NCBI RefSeq assembly: GCF_014050525.1
Contig: NZ_JACGAG010000015.1
Coordinates: 1 to 57,254 of the forward strand
Origin: Clostridium sp. cel8
GTDB taxonomy: Bacteria > Bacillota > Clostridia > Clostridiales > Clostridiaceae
Direction of reading: 5' to 3'
Length of the DNA stretch: 57,254 bases
Positions 47,349-57,177 of this stretch are shown here, piece after piece; position 1 is the stretch's first letter, and each line of letters opens with the position of its first letter. The position numbers and the translations under genes are program-made. The notes below the pieces were generated by a model. The model searched no databases, was not told where the DNA came from, and saw nothing but the letters and a program-made list of their open reading frames with translations.

Positions 47349-48656
47349 TTAATCTCTTTTAACTTTTAAAACTAGAATTATAGCAACTATAGCTGACAGA
47401 ATGAGATACACATATACATTATTATATTGCTTAAGATCTTTAATGTTATTAAAATCTTTTTTATTTATACTATACATATATCCACTTTTACTATCAAGTA
47501 TTAATAAACTTTTACCGTATATTTTCATGCTCTTTATTAGAGAATTTTCTCCAAATTTAATTTCACTTTTCTCAACTTTTGGGTATTTAAAATTATATAT
47601 TAAATTATCTGTACTATTGTAAAAAAATATACAATTTTTTTCACCTATATTACCTAAACTATCTACAGCTATAGAACCTAAACTAGATACTTTGAGGCTC
47701 TGATAAATAGGTGATGGTGGATTCATATTTGGATGATTCTCAAGTAAAAATGAAAGCCCATTTTTTCCTTTAAATTTAGGTGAAGTAATTGGATCTCCTC
47801 CGCTGTAATCAGGCCATCCATACCATACTCCTTTTTCTATCTCATATATATAGTCATTGTCACCTGAAACTGGTCTTGCTCCTCTATTTTCCATACCACC
47901 TACAGAACAAAATAACTTATTTTCAAAATTAAAATCCATTCCAAGTACATTCCTTATTCCCCAGGCAAATGTAGAAGCTTTTTTTGTATTTATATTTATA
48001 AATATAATTGAAGCATTTCCAGGAAAATGTGAAGGTATAACCTGACCCTTTATACTTCTAGTTCCATAACTTTGAAAAGCTCCAGTAGTTCCATTTTCAA
48101 AATTTATTCCCTTTAGTGTTATGTCACTTGGAGTAATATCGTGAACATAGGTCTTAGAGTCATTCCACATATTGTCTTTCCCAACAACTCCAGAATTAGT
48201 GGCAGCTCCTATTGATACATATAAATAATTTCCATTTATCTTTACAATGCTCTTATTGTAATCTCCATAGTTTGGAATTCCAGAAAAGAATTCAGTATTT
48301 CTACTTTCAATTATATCATAACAATATATTTTATCTTTTGACGCATAATATAACTTTCCATCCTTATAATCTATACTGCTTATATCAAAATTTTCATTTT
48401 CAATTATATTATAACTTCTGCCAGTTTTATCTATAACTTGAATTTTAGACTTATATGCTATGTAATAATTACCTTTTTCATCTGATGTAAAGTCAACTGC
48501 TCCTTTTAAATCTTTGTACTTTATTTTAAATGAAAGGCTTCTATCCAATACTTTTGGATTCACCTTATAATGATACCTATAAAAATAGAACTTAATTATA
48601 TATGCAGCTACAACTGCAATACATATTAAAAGTGCAATTTTAAAAATCTTTTTCAT
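47349..48656 (-). CDS. Membrane-anchored beta-propeller protein, glucose/sorbosone dehydrogenase-like
   Basis: The 435-residue protein has an N-terminal membrane helix (residues 5-25), a six-bladed propeller and a C-terminal helix (YVYLILSAIVAIILVLKV). It carries family signatures of soluble PQQ sugar dehydrogenases: YLYVSIGAATNSG, TFAWGIRNVLGMDFN and VWYGWPDYSGGD. Whether it binds PQQ is doubtful: clostridia usually lack PQQ synthesis. It likely sits on the outer face of the membrane. It is followed closely by the phospholipase C-like gene. Confidence 0.8.
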   Translation of the reverse strand: MKKIFKIALLICIAVVAAYIIKFYFYRYHYKVNPKVLDRSLSFKIKYKDLKGAVDFTSDEKGNYYIAYKSKIQVIDKTGRSYNIIENENFDISSIDYKDGKLYYASKDKIYCYDIIESRNTEFFSGIPNYGDYNKSIVKINGNYLYVSIGAATNSGVVGKDNMWNDSKTYVHDITPSDITLKGINFENGTTGAFQSYGTRSIKGQVIPSHFPGNASIIFININTKKASTFAWGIRNVLGMDFNFENKLFCSVGGMENRGARPVSGDNDYIYEIEKGVWYGWPDYSGGDPITSPKFKGKNGLSFLLENHPNMNPPSPIYQSLKVSSLGSIAVDSLGNIGEKNCIFFYNSTDNLIYNFKYPKVEKSEIKFGENSLIKSMKIYGKSLLILDSKSGYMYSINKKDFNNIKDLKQYNNVYVYLILSAIVAIILVLKVKRD

Positions 48657-48853
48657 TTACATAATCTCCTAAACAATATCTCTCAAAACATATATATTTA
48701 AAAGATTTAATATATATGAATACTTTGCGTGAAACAAAATTATTATTTAAAATACTGTACTTTAAATTTTAGAATATATTTATTTGTCCAATCATAACTA
48801 TTTAACAAGTGTATATAAACTTGCAACCTAAATTTAAAATTCAGGAGTTTTTT

Positions 48854-50185
48854 ATGAAAAGAGATAGATTTTTAAAAAGTTCACTTATAATGATTTTTTC
48901 AAATTTAATTACCAGTATATTTGCCTTTGTATTTTCTATGATTTTATCAAAATATCTAGGTGCAGAAGGTATGGGGCTATATGATCTTATAATGCCAATA
49001 TATGATCTTTTTATCTGTCTTATATGTGGTGGTATGGTAACTGCTATATCAAAAACAGCGGCAGTTTATTTTGAAAAAGACGATTTTTCAAATTTAGATG
49101 GATCTATTTCTGTATCTTTTTTATTTGACTCAGTATGGTCCCTTATAATAATTTGTTTTGTATTTGTAAATGCAAAATATATAGGAATGAATATAATAGA
49201 TGATATAAGAGCAGTTCATTCAATACAAGTAATATGTCCTGCTATGTTTTTTATTTCCCTATCCTGTATATTAAAGGGATACTTTTATGGTACTTCTGAT
49301 GTTAAAATTCCTGCACTTATAGACGTATTTGAAAAATTTTTGAGAATAGTAATAATTATAAGTATAATAACTGCTTTTTCACTTAAAAGTGTAAAAAATA
49401 CAGTAACAGCTGCCTACTTAACACTTACATTTGGAGAGCTAACAAGCCTTGTACTTTTGTATATAGTGTATAGATTAAAAAGAAGACACTACACTATTTC
49501 AAAAGAATATACACCTGATAAATTTCAACTTATATTTGACATACTGATAGTTTCTTTTCCACTGTGCATAAACGGTTTTTTATCTACTGCACTTTCTGCA
49601 TTTTCTGCACTTATTATACCAAGAAGACTAGTATCATCAGGTATAGATTACAATGTTGCCCTTGCAATGATAGGCAAATTTAAAGCAATGTCTATGAATA
49701 TAGTGTTCTTTCCAACTACTATACTAAATTCAATATCAATAGTGTTAATTCCTGATTTGTCTGAAAAGTTAAGTGCAAAAGATTACTTTTCAATTGAAAA
49801 TAGAATTTCCCAAGTTCTTAAAATATCTGCTATACTTGGAATAGTTACTATGATAATATGTTTTTGTTTTCCAGATTATCTTGGGCAATTATTCTATAAA
49901 AGAGATGATATAGGAAAGTACATAAAATTTATATCCCTATGTGCACCTATAAGTTTTATGTCCGTAGCTACATTTGGAATTTTAAATGGACTTGGAAAGC
50001 AAAATATAATTCTAAGGAATTCTATACTAGTATCAATAGAAGATCTGATTTTAATATACATATTAACAGGTATACATTCCTTAAACATATATGGCTGTGG
50101 TATAAGCCTTCTGATAACCTCTATAACTAGCTTAACTTTAAATATGTATGAAATAGTAAAAGATAACTTCTATAATCCGCTTTAG
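48854..50185 (+). CDS. SpoVB-type MOP-family flippase
   Basis: This 443-residue membrane protein has about 12-14 spans and belongs to the MOP flippase superfamily (SpoVB/polysaccharide transporter). Typical parts are FVFSMILSKYLGAEGMGLYD in TM1-2 and CILKGYFYGTSDVKIPALID. Such proteins move lipid-linked sugars across the membrane for spore cortex or envelope synthesis. The ATG at 48854 is preferred (AGGAG upstream). It is convergent with a second MOP flippase, and the two genes share a very long hairpin. Its last 12 codons form the left arm of that hairpin. Confidence 0.88.
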   Translation: MKRDRFLKSSLIMIFSNLITSIFAFVFSMILSKYLGAEGMGLYDLIMPIYDLFICLICGGMVTAISKTAAVYFEKDDFSNLDGSISVSFLFDSVWSLIIICFVFVNAKYIGMNIIDDIRAVHSIQVICPAMFFISLSCILKGYFYGTSDVKIPALIDVFEKFLRIVIIISIITAFSLKSVKNTVTAAYLTLTFGELTSLVLLYIVYRLKRRHYTISKEYTPDKFQLIFDILIVSFPLCINGFLSTALSAFSALIIPRRLVSSGIDYNVALAMIGKFKAMSMNIVFFPTTILNSISIVLIPDLSEKLSAKDYFSIENRISQVLKISAILGIVTMIICFCFPDYLGQLFYKRDDIGKYIKFISLCAPISFMSVATFGILNGLGKQNIILRNSILVSIEDLILIYILTGIHSLNIYGCGISLLITSITSLTLNMYEIVKDNFYNPL

Positions 50186-50205
50186 AAGTTATCTTTTACT
50201 ATTTC
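50150..50205. terminator. Long bidirectional hairpin between two flippase genes
   Basis: Two arms of 23 bases (50150-50172 and 50183-50205) are perfectly complementary around a 10-base loop. The left arm codes for the last residues EIVKDNFYN of the upstream gene and the stop codon opens the right arm. A second small palindrome (TTCACAT / ATGTGAA, 50203-50218) follows. It probably terminates transcription from both sides. Confidence 0.85.
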
Positions 50206-50220
50206 ACATTTATGTGAAAA

Positions 50221-51825
50221 TTATTTTATTCTCATAAGTATAAGTTTAGGAATAAATCTCTTTACAGTTGAAGGCATATTGTCTAAATCTCTCTTTGTTA
50301 CCCCACCTATAGATACCATCATAAATACATATACAAACATACCTACTAAAATAGAAATTATAGTTGCTATGGCATTGGAAATATATTCTATACTCATAAA
50401 TCCTGTAAGCATATTCAATATATAATACACAAAAAATACAATAATGCCCATTACAATAGATGAAATTAATGGTCTTACTGCATGAGTAATCATATTTATA
50501 TTTACCTTAAGAGATTCATTTATCTTTTTATGATTTAAAATTATAGGTATCAAATATCCTATAATAGTTCCAACTATAGCTCCAAGTATATTTATATGTG
50601 GCTTAGCAATTAAATAATAGTTTACAGCTATTTTAAAAGTTATACCTAGTATAGAATATACCGTTGCCACATATAGCTTTCCTATACCCTGAAGTATAGT
50701 TGTCTGTATCTGCATAACAGCCATAAACACAAGTACTATTGAACCAAATCTCATTATATAGGCCCCTCCTCTAAATTTAAGAAGAGAGAATATAGGTTGA
50801 CTCAAAATTGCAAGCCCTACAGCACATGGAATGGCAACTAAAAAACACAATCTAAAAGAATAGTTTATACGATTTTTTACCTCTAATTTGTCATTTACTA
50901 CAGAGGCAGCTGATATAGCTGGAAGTATTGCCATAGCAAGAGATGAAATTATTGCAATTGGCACATTTAAAAGCTGCTGGTACTTTACCAAAAAACCATA
51001 AAGCATAGTTGCCGTATCTTCTGTAAAGCCCCCAAATATAAGCCTTGATTTTGTATTCATAAGGTCAACTACATTTCCAGCATAAGTCATACCTACACAA
51101 AGTGTTATTGGAATACCATAATTTATTATTTTTCTTACTATTTGTCTTGTAGTTATTTTAATTACAGTATACTGTGAATTTTTCCACTTTAAAGACTTGC
51201 TATATTGACTATAACACATCATAAGAAAAGAAGCAGATATCAATGCACCAACTGAAGTACCTATAGTACTTCCTGCACACCCTACCTCTACTCCATATTT
51301 TATTAGAAAAGCAGCAAAAATAAGTGAAAATACAATATTTAATGCCTGCTCTATAACCTGCGACACTGCAGTAGGTGTCATATTTCCATTTCCTTGGAAA
51401 TATCCTCTGTAAGCAGAAGATACTGAAGTAAAAAGTATAGCTGGTGCTAGGGAAATAAGAGAGAGATAGGCACTTTTATACTTAGTTAATTTTGCAAGAG
51501 GCATGGCAAAAACGACAAGGAAGATTGACATAACTATTCCAAGCATAATAAGCATAAATCTTGCTATTTTAAATCCTCTTATTGAATCCCTGTAATTTCC
51601 AATTGCATTTAACTCCGATATAAGCTTTGATATTGCAACTGGTATTCCTGAATTAGTTATAACAAAGACAAAAGCATATATCTGATAGGATGCTCCATAT
51701 ATACCATATCCAACATCTCCAATTATTCTAAGTAGAAATGGAATATACAAAAGTGACAAGACCTTAGTAGCCATACCTGCTGCAGATAATATTGCAAAGC
51801 CTTTAGTTGTTGACTGTTCTTTCAT
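50221..51825 (-). CDS. MOP-family flippase (YtgP/MurJ-SpoVB group)
   Basis: The 534-residue protein has 14 predicted membrane segments and the family N-terminus KGFAILSAAGMATKVLSLLY followed by IPFLLRIIGDVGYGIYG, as in YtgP/MurJ and SpoVB of Firmicutes. It also has SAYRGYFQGNGNMTPTAVSQ. Lipid II or polysaccharide export is the expected role; MurJ-type activity cannot be separated from SpoVB by eye. ATG 51825 follows GGGAG with good spacing. The gene upstream, rluA-like, ends 23 bases away, so co-transcription is likely. Confidence 0.9.
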   Translation of the reverse strand: MKEQSTTKGFAILSAAGMATKVLSLLYIPFLLRIIGDVGYGIYGASYQIYAFVFVITNSGIPVAISKLISELNAIGNYRDSIRGFKIARFMLIMLGIVMSIFLVVFAMPLAKLTKYKSAYLSLISLAPAILFTSVSSAYRGYFQGNGNMTPTAVSQVIEQALNIVFSLIFAAFLIKYGVEVGCAGSTIGTSVGALISASFLMMCYSQYSKSLKWKNSQYTVIKITTRQIVRKIINYGIPITLCVGMTYAGNVVDLMNTKSRLIFGGFTEDTATMLYGFLVKYQQLLNVPIAIISSLAMAILPAISAASVVNDKLEVKNRINYSFRLCFLVAIPCAVGLAILSQPIFSLLKFRGGAYIMRFGSIVLVFMAVMQIQTTILQGIGKLYVATVYSILGITFKIAVNYYLIAKPHINILGAIVGTIIGYLIPIILNHKKINESLKVNINMITHAVRPLISSIVMGIIVFFVYYILNMLTGFMSIEYISNAIATIISILVGMFVYVFMMVSIGGVTKRDLDNMPSTVKRFIPKLILMRIK

Positions 51826-51848
51826 ATTCAAAACTCCCCATCAAAAGG

Positions 51849-52808
51849 TTAAAATTTTTCAAATAAATCATTTTTTATTTTTTTGAATATAGGCGGAAGT
51901 GACGCTGTAATAGTTTTTCCATTAATATATGAAAAATCTTTCGTAGAATTTTTAAAATGCAATTTATATGCATACAGATATTGGTATACCAGTCCATATT
52001 TATTGTAAAAATGACTATTAACTTTTGAATCTCCGTATTTTGGATCTCCTATAATTGGATTACCCATATATGCAAGATGAGCTCTAAGCTGATGACTTCT
52101 TCCTGTAATCAAATTTATTTCAATAAGAGAATACAATCCACATGTTTTTAAATTTTTTATTTTCATAGATATTCTCTTTGTATCTTTCTTTGAAAACTCA
52201 CATATACTTGATATGTTTTTTTCTTTATCTTTATGTATATATGCTGTATATTCCCCATCTTTTAAAGTTCCCTTTACAATTGCAATATAGTATTTATCTA
52301 AATCCCTATTCCTTATCATTTCATTTAATGTCTTAAGGGAATTATAATTTTTCCCATATACTACAATTCCAGATGTATTTCTGTCTAGTCTATTACATGG
52401 AGATGGAGAGAATGTAGGTGAATCTTCAGGCTTATATTCACCCTTATCATATAAGTATGATAATACATAATCAGTTAAAGTGTTTTCCTTGCCCTTATTA
52501 TCAGAATGGACAAGTACACCTGGCCACTTCTCAACAAGTATCATATTTTTATCCTCATATATAATTTTTAACGATCCACTATCTATACTTATAAATTCAC
52601 TTTTCTTATTATTGGAAAAAATATAATTTGCCTCTACAATATCCCCTTTTTCAAGAAAATATTTTTCCTTTTTCTTTTTGCCGTTTACCCTTATATCTCC
52701 TTTTCTCATAGCCTTGTATATAGCACTTAAAGGCACATCTTTTAACCATTTTCTTAAAAACTTATCAAGTCTTTGACCTTCTTCATTACTTCCTATTTCT
52801 ATTTTCAT
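51849..52808 (-). CDS. RluA-family pseudouridine synthase
   Basis: This enzyme isomerises uridine in ribosomal RNA (RluC/RluD group). The 319-residue protein has an N-terminal S4 RNA-binding domain (GQRLDKFLRKWLKDVPLSAI, residues 12-70) and the catalytic domain with NRLDRNTSGIVV (active-site Asp), then GRSHQLRAHLAYMGNPIIGD. The exact target uridines cannot be told. ATG 52808 follows AGGAGTGAGAAG. It is likely in an operon with the flippase gene downstream. Confidence 0.93.
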   Translation of the reverse strand: MKIEIGSNEEGQRLDKFLRKWLKDVPLSAIYKAMRKGDIRVNGKKKKEKYFLEKGDIVEANYIFSNNKKSEFISIDSGSLKIIYEDKNMILVEKWPGVLVHSDNKGKENTLTDYVLSYLYDKGEYKPEDSPTFSPSPCNRLDRNTSGIVVYGKNYNSLKTLNEMIRNRDLDKYYIAIVKGTLKDGEYTAYIHKDKEKNISSICEFSKKDTKRISMKIKNLKTCGLYSLIEINLITGRSHQLRAHLAYMGNPIIGDPKYGDSKVNSHFYNKYGLVYQYLYAYKLHFKNSTKDFSYINGKTITASLPPIFKKIKNDLFEKF

Positions 52809-53016
52809 CTTCTCACTCCTATACAAGAATATAAAATATGCATATAACTATAATCGACAAATAATTTTTGAAATATGTGGTTTAGACTATATTCTTGCCG
52901 GTTTTTTGTTCAACAATTAATTATATAATAACATTCCAATTCAAATCAACATATTTTTTAATTGATAAGATATAAAAGAATTGATAATACTATAATTTTC
53001 AGGTTAATATAGTTTT

Positions 53017-53046
53017 AAAAATCCCCGCATAAATGCGAGGATTTTT
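53017..53046 (-). terminator. Terminator of the M20 amidohydrolase gene
   Basis: Stem AAATCC-C-CGCAT / ATGCG-A-GGATTT (plus-strand order) with a two-base loop lies 15 bases past the stop, followed on the minus strand by TTTTAAAAC. Confidence 0.8.
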
Positions 53047-53060
53047 ATATAAATATTAAG

Positions 53061-54233
53061 TTATTTCAAGAAATCATATACTGCTCTGCATTGAATTGCA
53101 ATACCTATTGGTATACAATCTTCATCTACATCAAATAAACTTCCATGTGCAGGATTGACTATGCCCTTATCTTTATTACCACTTCCAAGATAGTAAAATG
53201 CCGATGGCCTTTCCATTGAAAAATATGCAAAGCTTTCAACACCCATACTTGGATTTTCAAGATTTATTATATTTTTATCACCTATAATATGAGATGCTGA
53301 TGAAACTACATCTTTAATAACAGTGTCGTCATTGTAAAGGCAAGGATAGCTCTCTTCTATATCTATTTCGCAACTTCCTCTCATAGATTCTACTATTCCC
53401 TCTGTTACCTGACGAAGTCTCTTTTTTACATATTCCCTATGCTCTGTTTTCATTGTGCGTATTATTCCAGATATAGTTACTTCAGAAGGTATTACATTTT
53501 GAGCAGTTCCTCCATTTATTGAACCAACTGTAATCAAAGCTCCATCTGTTGGAGGTATTTCTCTACTTATTATCTCCTGCAGTCCTACAATAACATAACT
53601 TGCCATTACAATAGGATCTATTCCTGTATGTGGTCTTGCACCATGTGCACCAACGCCTCTTATTTTTATTGTAAAAGGATTTGAAGCTGCATTTACAACA
53701 CCATACCTTACTCCTATTTTACCAACATCTATTCCCTCTTCTACATGTAATCCTATTACCCTATCTACATTTGGGTTCTCAAGTACTCCTTCTTTTATCA
53801 TAACTTTTGCCCCACCTGAAGTTTCCTCTGCAGGTTCAAAGAAAAGTTTTACATTTCCATTTAATTTATCCTTCATACTATTTAATATTCTGGCTACACC
53901 AAGCAGTATAGTAGTATGTACATCATGTCCACAAGCATGCATCTTTCCCTTTACTTTAGATGAATACTCACATTTTTTCATATCTTGAATTGGCAGTGCA
54001 TCCATATCAGCTCTAAGTCCTATAGTCTTGTTTCCATTTCCCTTTATAATAGCACATATTCCTGTATCTGCCACTTCTTCATATTGTATATTCTCTCTAT
54101 CTAAAAATTCTTTTATTTTTCCTTGTGTTCTTTTAAGCTCATAGTCAAGTTCAGGATGCATATGAAGATCTCTTCTAATATCAATTAGTTCATCTTTCAT
54201 ATTTTGTGCAATTTTCAAAAAATCAAGTTCCAT
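53061..54233 (-). CDS. M20-family amidohydrolase (N-acyl amino acid hydrolase type)
   Basis: This 390-residue metallopeptidase-like hydrolase has RRDLHMHPELDYEL near the N-terminus, GLRADMDALPIQD, MHACGHDVHTTILLG (metal Cys and His), and EPAEETSGGAKVMI (catalytic Glu pair). A dimerisation domain follows (GVGAHGARPHTGIDPI). It would cleave N-acyl amino acids, and hippurate or N-acetyl-diaminopimelate are other known family substrates. It is the third peptidase-type gene in the window. It lies 32 bases downstream of the FtsA-like gene. Confidence 0.93.
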   Translation of the reverse strand: MELDFLKIAQNMKDELIDIRRDLHMHPELDYELKRTQGKIKEFLDRENIQYEEVADTGICAIIKGNGNKTIGLRADMDALPIQDMKKCEYSSKVKGKMHACGHDVHTTILLGVARILNSMKDKLNGNVKLFFEPAEETSGGAKVMIKEGVLENPNVDRVIGLHVEEGIDVGKIGVRYGVVNAASNPFTIKIRGVGAHGARPHTGIDPIVMASYVIVGLQEIISREIPPTDGALITVGSINGGTAQNVIPSEVTISGIIRTMKTEHREYVKKRLRQVTEGIVESMRGSCEIDIEESYPCLYNDDTVIKDVVSSASHIIGDKNIINLENPSMGVESFAYFSMERPSAFYYLGSGNKDKGIVNPAHGSLFDVDEDCIPIGIAIQCRAVYDFLK

Positions 54234-54265
54234 ATTTATCCTCCAAAATTATATTTAGTAAAATT

Positions 54266-56344
54266 TTATTTCCACCCAATTTCTATTACATCTCCTTCTG
54301 AAAGCTTATCATAATAACCTGCATTTTTACCATTTAAGCTTAGATATAATTCTCCTTTTGGATTAGACAGATCAAATTCTACATGATTGAATATATCTAC
54401 AAATATATATTTTTTCTTTCCATTTAGTACTATTGGTTTTCCATTTGCAATTACAGTTATCTCATTTTTATTATTCTCAAGTTTTTGAATTTTATCTTTA
54501 TTTATATTTTCAATTGGTTTTACATTTACTTTTTCTCCATCTTTTTCATTTTTTTCATCTTTAATATCTATTTTCTTATCTTTACTATCTATGGAAATAT
54601 CATTATATATTAAAGATATTCTATCTCCCTCTTTAATTTCATAGGTTTCTTCCAAAATTTTTCCATTTAAATAAAACTTAGCCTCATTTCCACAATGTGC
54701 AAAGTACTTCTTGTAATCTCCTATAGTTTTAGGAATTATTATTTTAATATTATCATTTTCCTTTATACAATAGTCAAGATCAACTCTGTTATCATCTTTA
54801 TATGCTATAGGTTCTAAATTTTCCAATACACCATTTACAAAAAAGCTTACAGAATATGCCTTAGAAATATAGTCTATAACCTTTGGAGATGCATTTTTAC
54901 CATCAACAGAATATTCAACTTCTATTTTATCTCCTTCTTTTATTTCTGCATCCATTCCCTTTTCAAATCCATTTATAGTTATTTTTGCGTTTTTCCCAAG
55001 TGTTCCAAAAGCTACTCTCTTTATTCCATTTAAAACAAACCTTATGTTTTTACCATTTTTCCCAATTAACAATTTTGGACTTATACCCGCTTGCATTAGT
55101 ACATCCATAACAGTATGTTTATGAGAATTAAACATACTTATTACGCTTCCATTTAACATAACATCTATAAAATCATGTCCAAGCCTTCTTATGGATACAA
55201 GGGCAATTCCAAGCACAGTAACCCCTGTACTTTCAAGGGAATTGTCAGTACATACACATTCTTTTACAGATTCTCTTCCCTTTACAGCTATTCTCTGTGG
55301 CTGTATACCTAAATTTTCTGCTAAAAATTCATGAATTTTAGGAGTATGTGCTCCTCCTCCTACTAAAAATACAGCATTTGGAGACTTATCTCCATTTAAA
55401 CTTATTATTTTAGATGATATTTCATCTGCTATTTTCTTTACTGTTGGAGTTATCAATTTAATAACTTCTTCGCTTGGCACTGTATTTTCTATTCCAAGAA
55501 CATCAGTATAAACTATCTTTTCAGATACACTGCATTCTTTTTTTATTTTTTCAGCTGAATTAAAATCCACAAGATAATTTTGCGCTATAACCTCTGTAAC
55601 TTCATCTCCTGCTTTTGGCACCATTCCATATGCAGTTATGGAATCATTACAACTTATAGCTATATCAGAAGTTCCCGCTCCTATATCAACAAGAGCTAAA
55701 TTTAAAATTCTGAGGCTTTTAGGGACTGCAGCTTCCATAGCTGCTATAGGTTCAAGTGTAAGACTTATTACATTAAGTCCAACCTTTTTCATAACAGAAT
55801 ACAAGCTGTCCACAACAGATCTTGGGAGAAATGTAGCAATAACTTCTGCTGAAATTTCAGATCCTTTTTGTGACAAAAGATTGCCTATTAAGTAACCATT
55901 TAAATAGTAATTTTTAACACTATATCCTACACAGTATAATCTTCCCTTTGTATCTTTATTTATTTTACTTTCTGCAGAACTAACAGCCGTAAGTTCAAGA
56001 CTTCTTATTGTGTCTTTATCTATCTCTTTATCATAGTCAATTTTCATACTCTCTTTTGATATTATAGTTCTTAAGAATCTTCCTGCAGCAGCTATAACTA
56101 CATTTTCCAGCTTCATATTAAGATCTTTTTCTATTTTTTCTTTTATATTTAAAACAGTGTTTGCCACAAGACCAACATCATGAATTTGACCGTCTATCAT
56201 AGCTCTTTGCTCATGTTCAAGACAATATTCTGATATTACATGGAATTTTTTATCTTTAACAATTCCTGCCGTACCTATTACAGTACGAGTACCTATATCT
56301 AGTGCAAATATTACATCCTGTGAATTAAGTTTAGCAGTGCTCAT
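54266..56344 (-). CDS. FtsA/PilM-like actin-fold ATPase with long repetitive C-terminus
   Basis: The 692-residue protein starts with an FtsA-type ATPase: phosphate 1 VIFALDIGTRTVIGT (residues 11-25), an SHS2-like insertion, phosphate 2 NLALVDIGAGTSDIAI (about 215-230) and adenosine motif NAVFLVGGGAHTPKI. From about residue 395 the sequence changes to repeated units of the kind x-NG-x(8-11)-IKEGD-x-I (ITINGFEKG, FFVNGVLEN, FYLNGKILE, LSLNGKNAG), resembling small beta-grasp domains. No ftsZ is nearby. A role in envelope or cell-shape control is inferred. Confidence 0.85.
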   Translation of the reverse strand: MSTAKLNSQDVIFALDIGTRTVIGTAGIVKDKKFHVISEYCLEHEQRAMIDGQIHDVGLVANTVLNIKEKIEKDLNMKLENVVIAAAGRFLRTIISKESMKIDYDKEIDKDTIRSLELTAVSSAESKINKDTKGRLYCVGYSVKNYYLNGYLIGNLLSQKGSEISAEVIATFLPRSVVDSLYSVMKKVGLNVISLTLEPIAAMEAAVPKSLRILNLALVDIGAGTSDIAISCNDSITAYGMVPKAGDEVTEVIAQNYLVDFNSAEKIKKECSVSEKIVYTDVLGIENTVPSEEVIKLITPTVKKIADEISSKIISLNGDKSPNAVFLVGGGAHTPKIHEFLAENLGIQPQRIAVKGRESVKECVCTDNSLESTGVTVLGIALVSIRRLGHDFIDVMLNGSVISMFNSHKHTVMDVLMQAGISPKLLIGKNGKNIRFVLNGIKRVAFGTLGKNAKITINGFEKGMDAEIKEGDKIEVEYSVDGKNASPKVIDYISKAYSVSFFVNGVLENLEPIAYKDDNRVDLDYCIKENDNIKIIIPKTIGDYKKYFAHCGNEAKFYLNGKILEETYEIKEGDRISLIYNDISIDSKDKKIDIKDEKNEKDGEKVNVKPIENINKDKIQKLENNKNEITVIANGKPIVLNGKKKYIFVDIFNHVEFDLSNPKGELYLSLNGKNAGYYDKLSEGDVIEIGWK

Positions 56345-56490
56345 AATATTTACCTCTTTTTCCGTAATTTAAAAGTTATATTTGAAAATAGTATTCTATC
56401 TTACAAATATTATAATTAATTATAGTATATTTGTAAACTATGACCATACAAAGCAAATTACAAGTATATAGTAATTTATAATTTTTTAAA

Positions 56491-56538
56491 TAAAAAATAT
56501 GGATAGGTTTACAAGTAGATAAACCCATCCTTTTATTT
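56491..56538 (-). terminator. Terminator of the small hypothetical gene
   Basis: Stem GGAT-A-GGTTTA / TAAACC-C-ATCC (plus-strand order, 56501-56511 and 56520-56530) around an 8-base loop, flanked by an A-rich run on the left and a T-rich run on the right. It ends the small minus-strand gene. Confidence 0.75.
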
Positions 56539-56562
56539 AAGTACATTTATGTTAAAATGATT

Positions 56563-56865
56563 TTAAGATAATTCTAATCTATCTTCCTTCTCACTTATAT
56601 AAGGAAGTGTTTTTAAAATTTCATATACTATCTTTTTATCTTGATCCTTTTCTTTCAATACTTGTTTTTTCTCTATCTTATTAAGACACATCATGTTACA
56701 CCAAAAATCCACAAAATCCTGTTTAGTTATAAAATGTGTAGAATTATTAGTTTTTTCTTTGACTACAAATCCATTGTGAAAGTTTTCAATTACATTAATA
56801 TTTTTCATTTTACCACTTGATACTATATTACACACATCATCCCAAATCTTCTTGAATTCAATCAC
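56563..56865 (-). CDS. Hypothetical protein, 100 residues
   Basis: I do not recognise this protein. It is soluble and mixed alpha/beta, with IEFKKIWDDVCNIVSSGKMK at the N-terminus, KEKTNNSTHFITKQDFVDFW in the middle and a lysine-rich helical C-terminus (KKQVLKEKDQDKKIVYEILK). GTG 56865 is the likely start, as GGGAGGAATTTTC lies just upstream; the longer frame to 56907 has no ribosome binding site. It has its own terminator and stands alone. Confidence 0.65.
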   Translation of the reverse strand: MIEFKKIWDDVCNIVSSGKMKNINVIENFHNGFVVKEKTNNSTHFITKQDFVDFWCNMMCLNKIEKKQVLKEKDQDKKIVYEILKTLPYISEKEDRLELS

Positions 56866-57177
56866 GAAAATTCCTCCCTCATAAATATATTTATAGGCAT
56901 ATTTCAAAAGTATGTTATATTAATAACTAATTCATAGTATAACACATATTACAAATATATTAAATAATTATTTGAATTTTATCTAAAAGTATATCACATA
57001 TACTATGTTTTGTTTTATTATATTAAGTTTACATTCTAATTTAATTTACATAATATTATTAATGTTTACTAAATATAATTAATATTTTATTTATATTTAA
57101 TTTAATCTCAATAATGATATTGTTATCAAAGCTATAATTAATAATCTCTTTTATATGCTATGCTATAAATATTTAAT
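56866..57177. other. AT-rich gap before the right IS end
   Basis: About 310 bases of extremely AT-rich sequence lie between the small hypothetical gene and the insertion sequence. I see no open frame with a ribosome binding site, no hairpin and no repeat. It presumably holds the promoter of the 56563-56865 gene. Confidence 0.5.
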
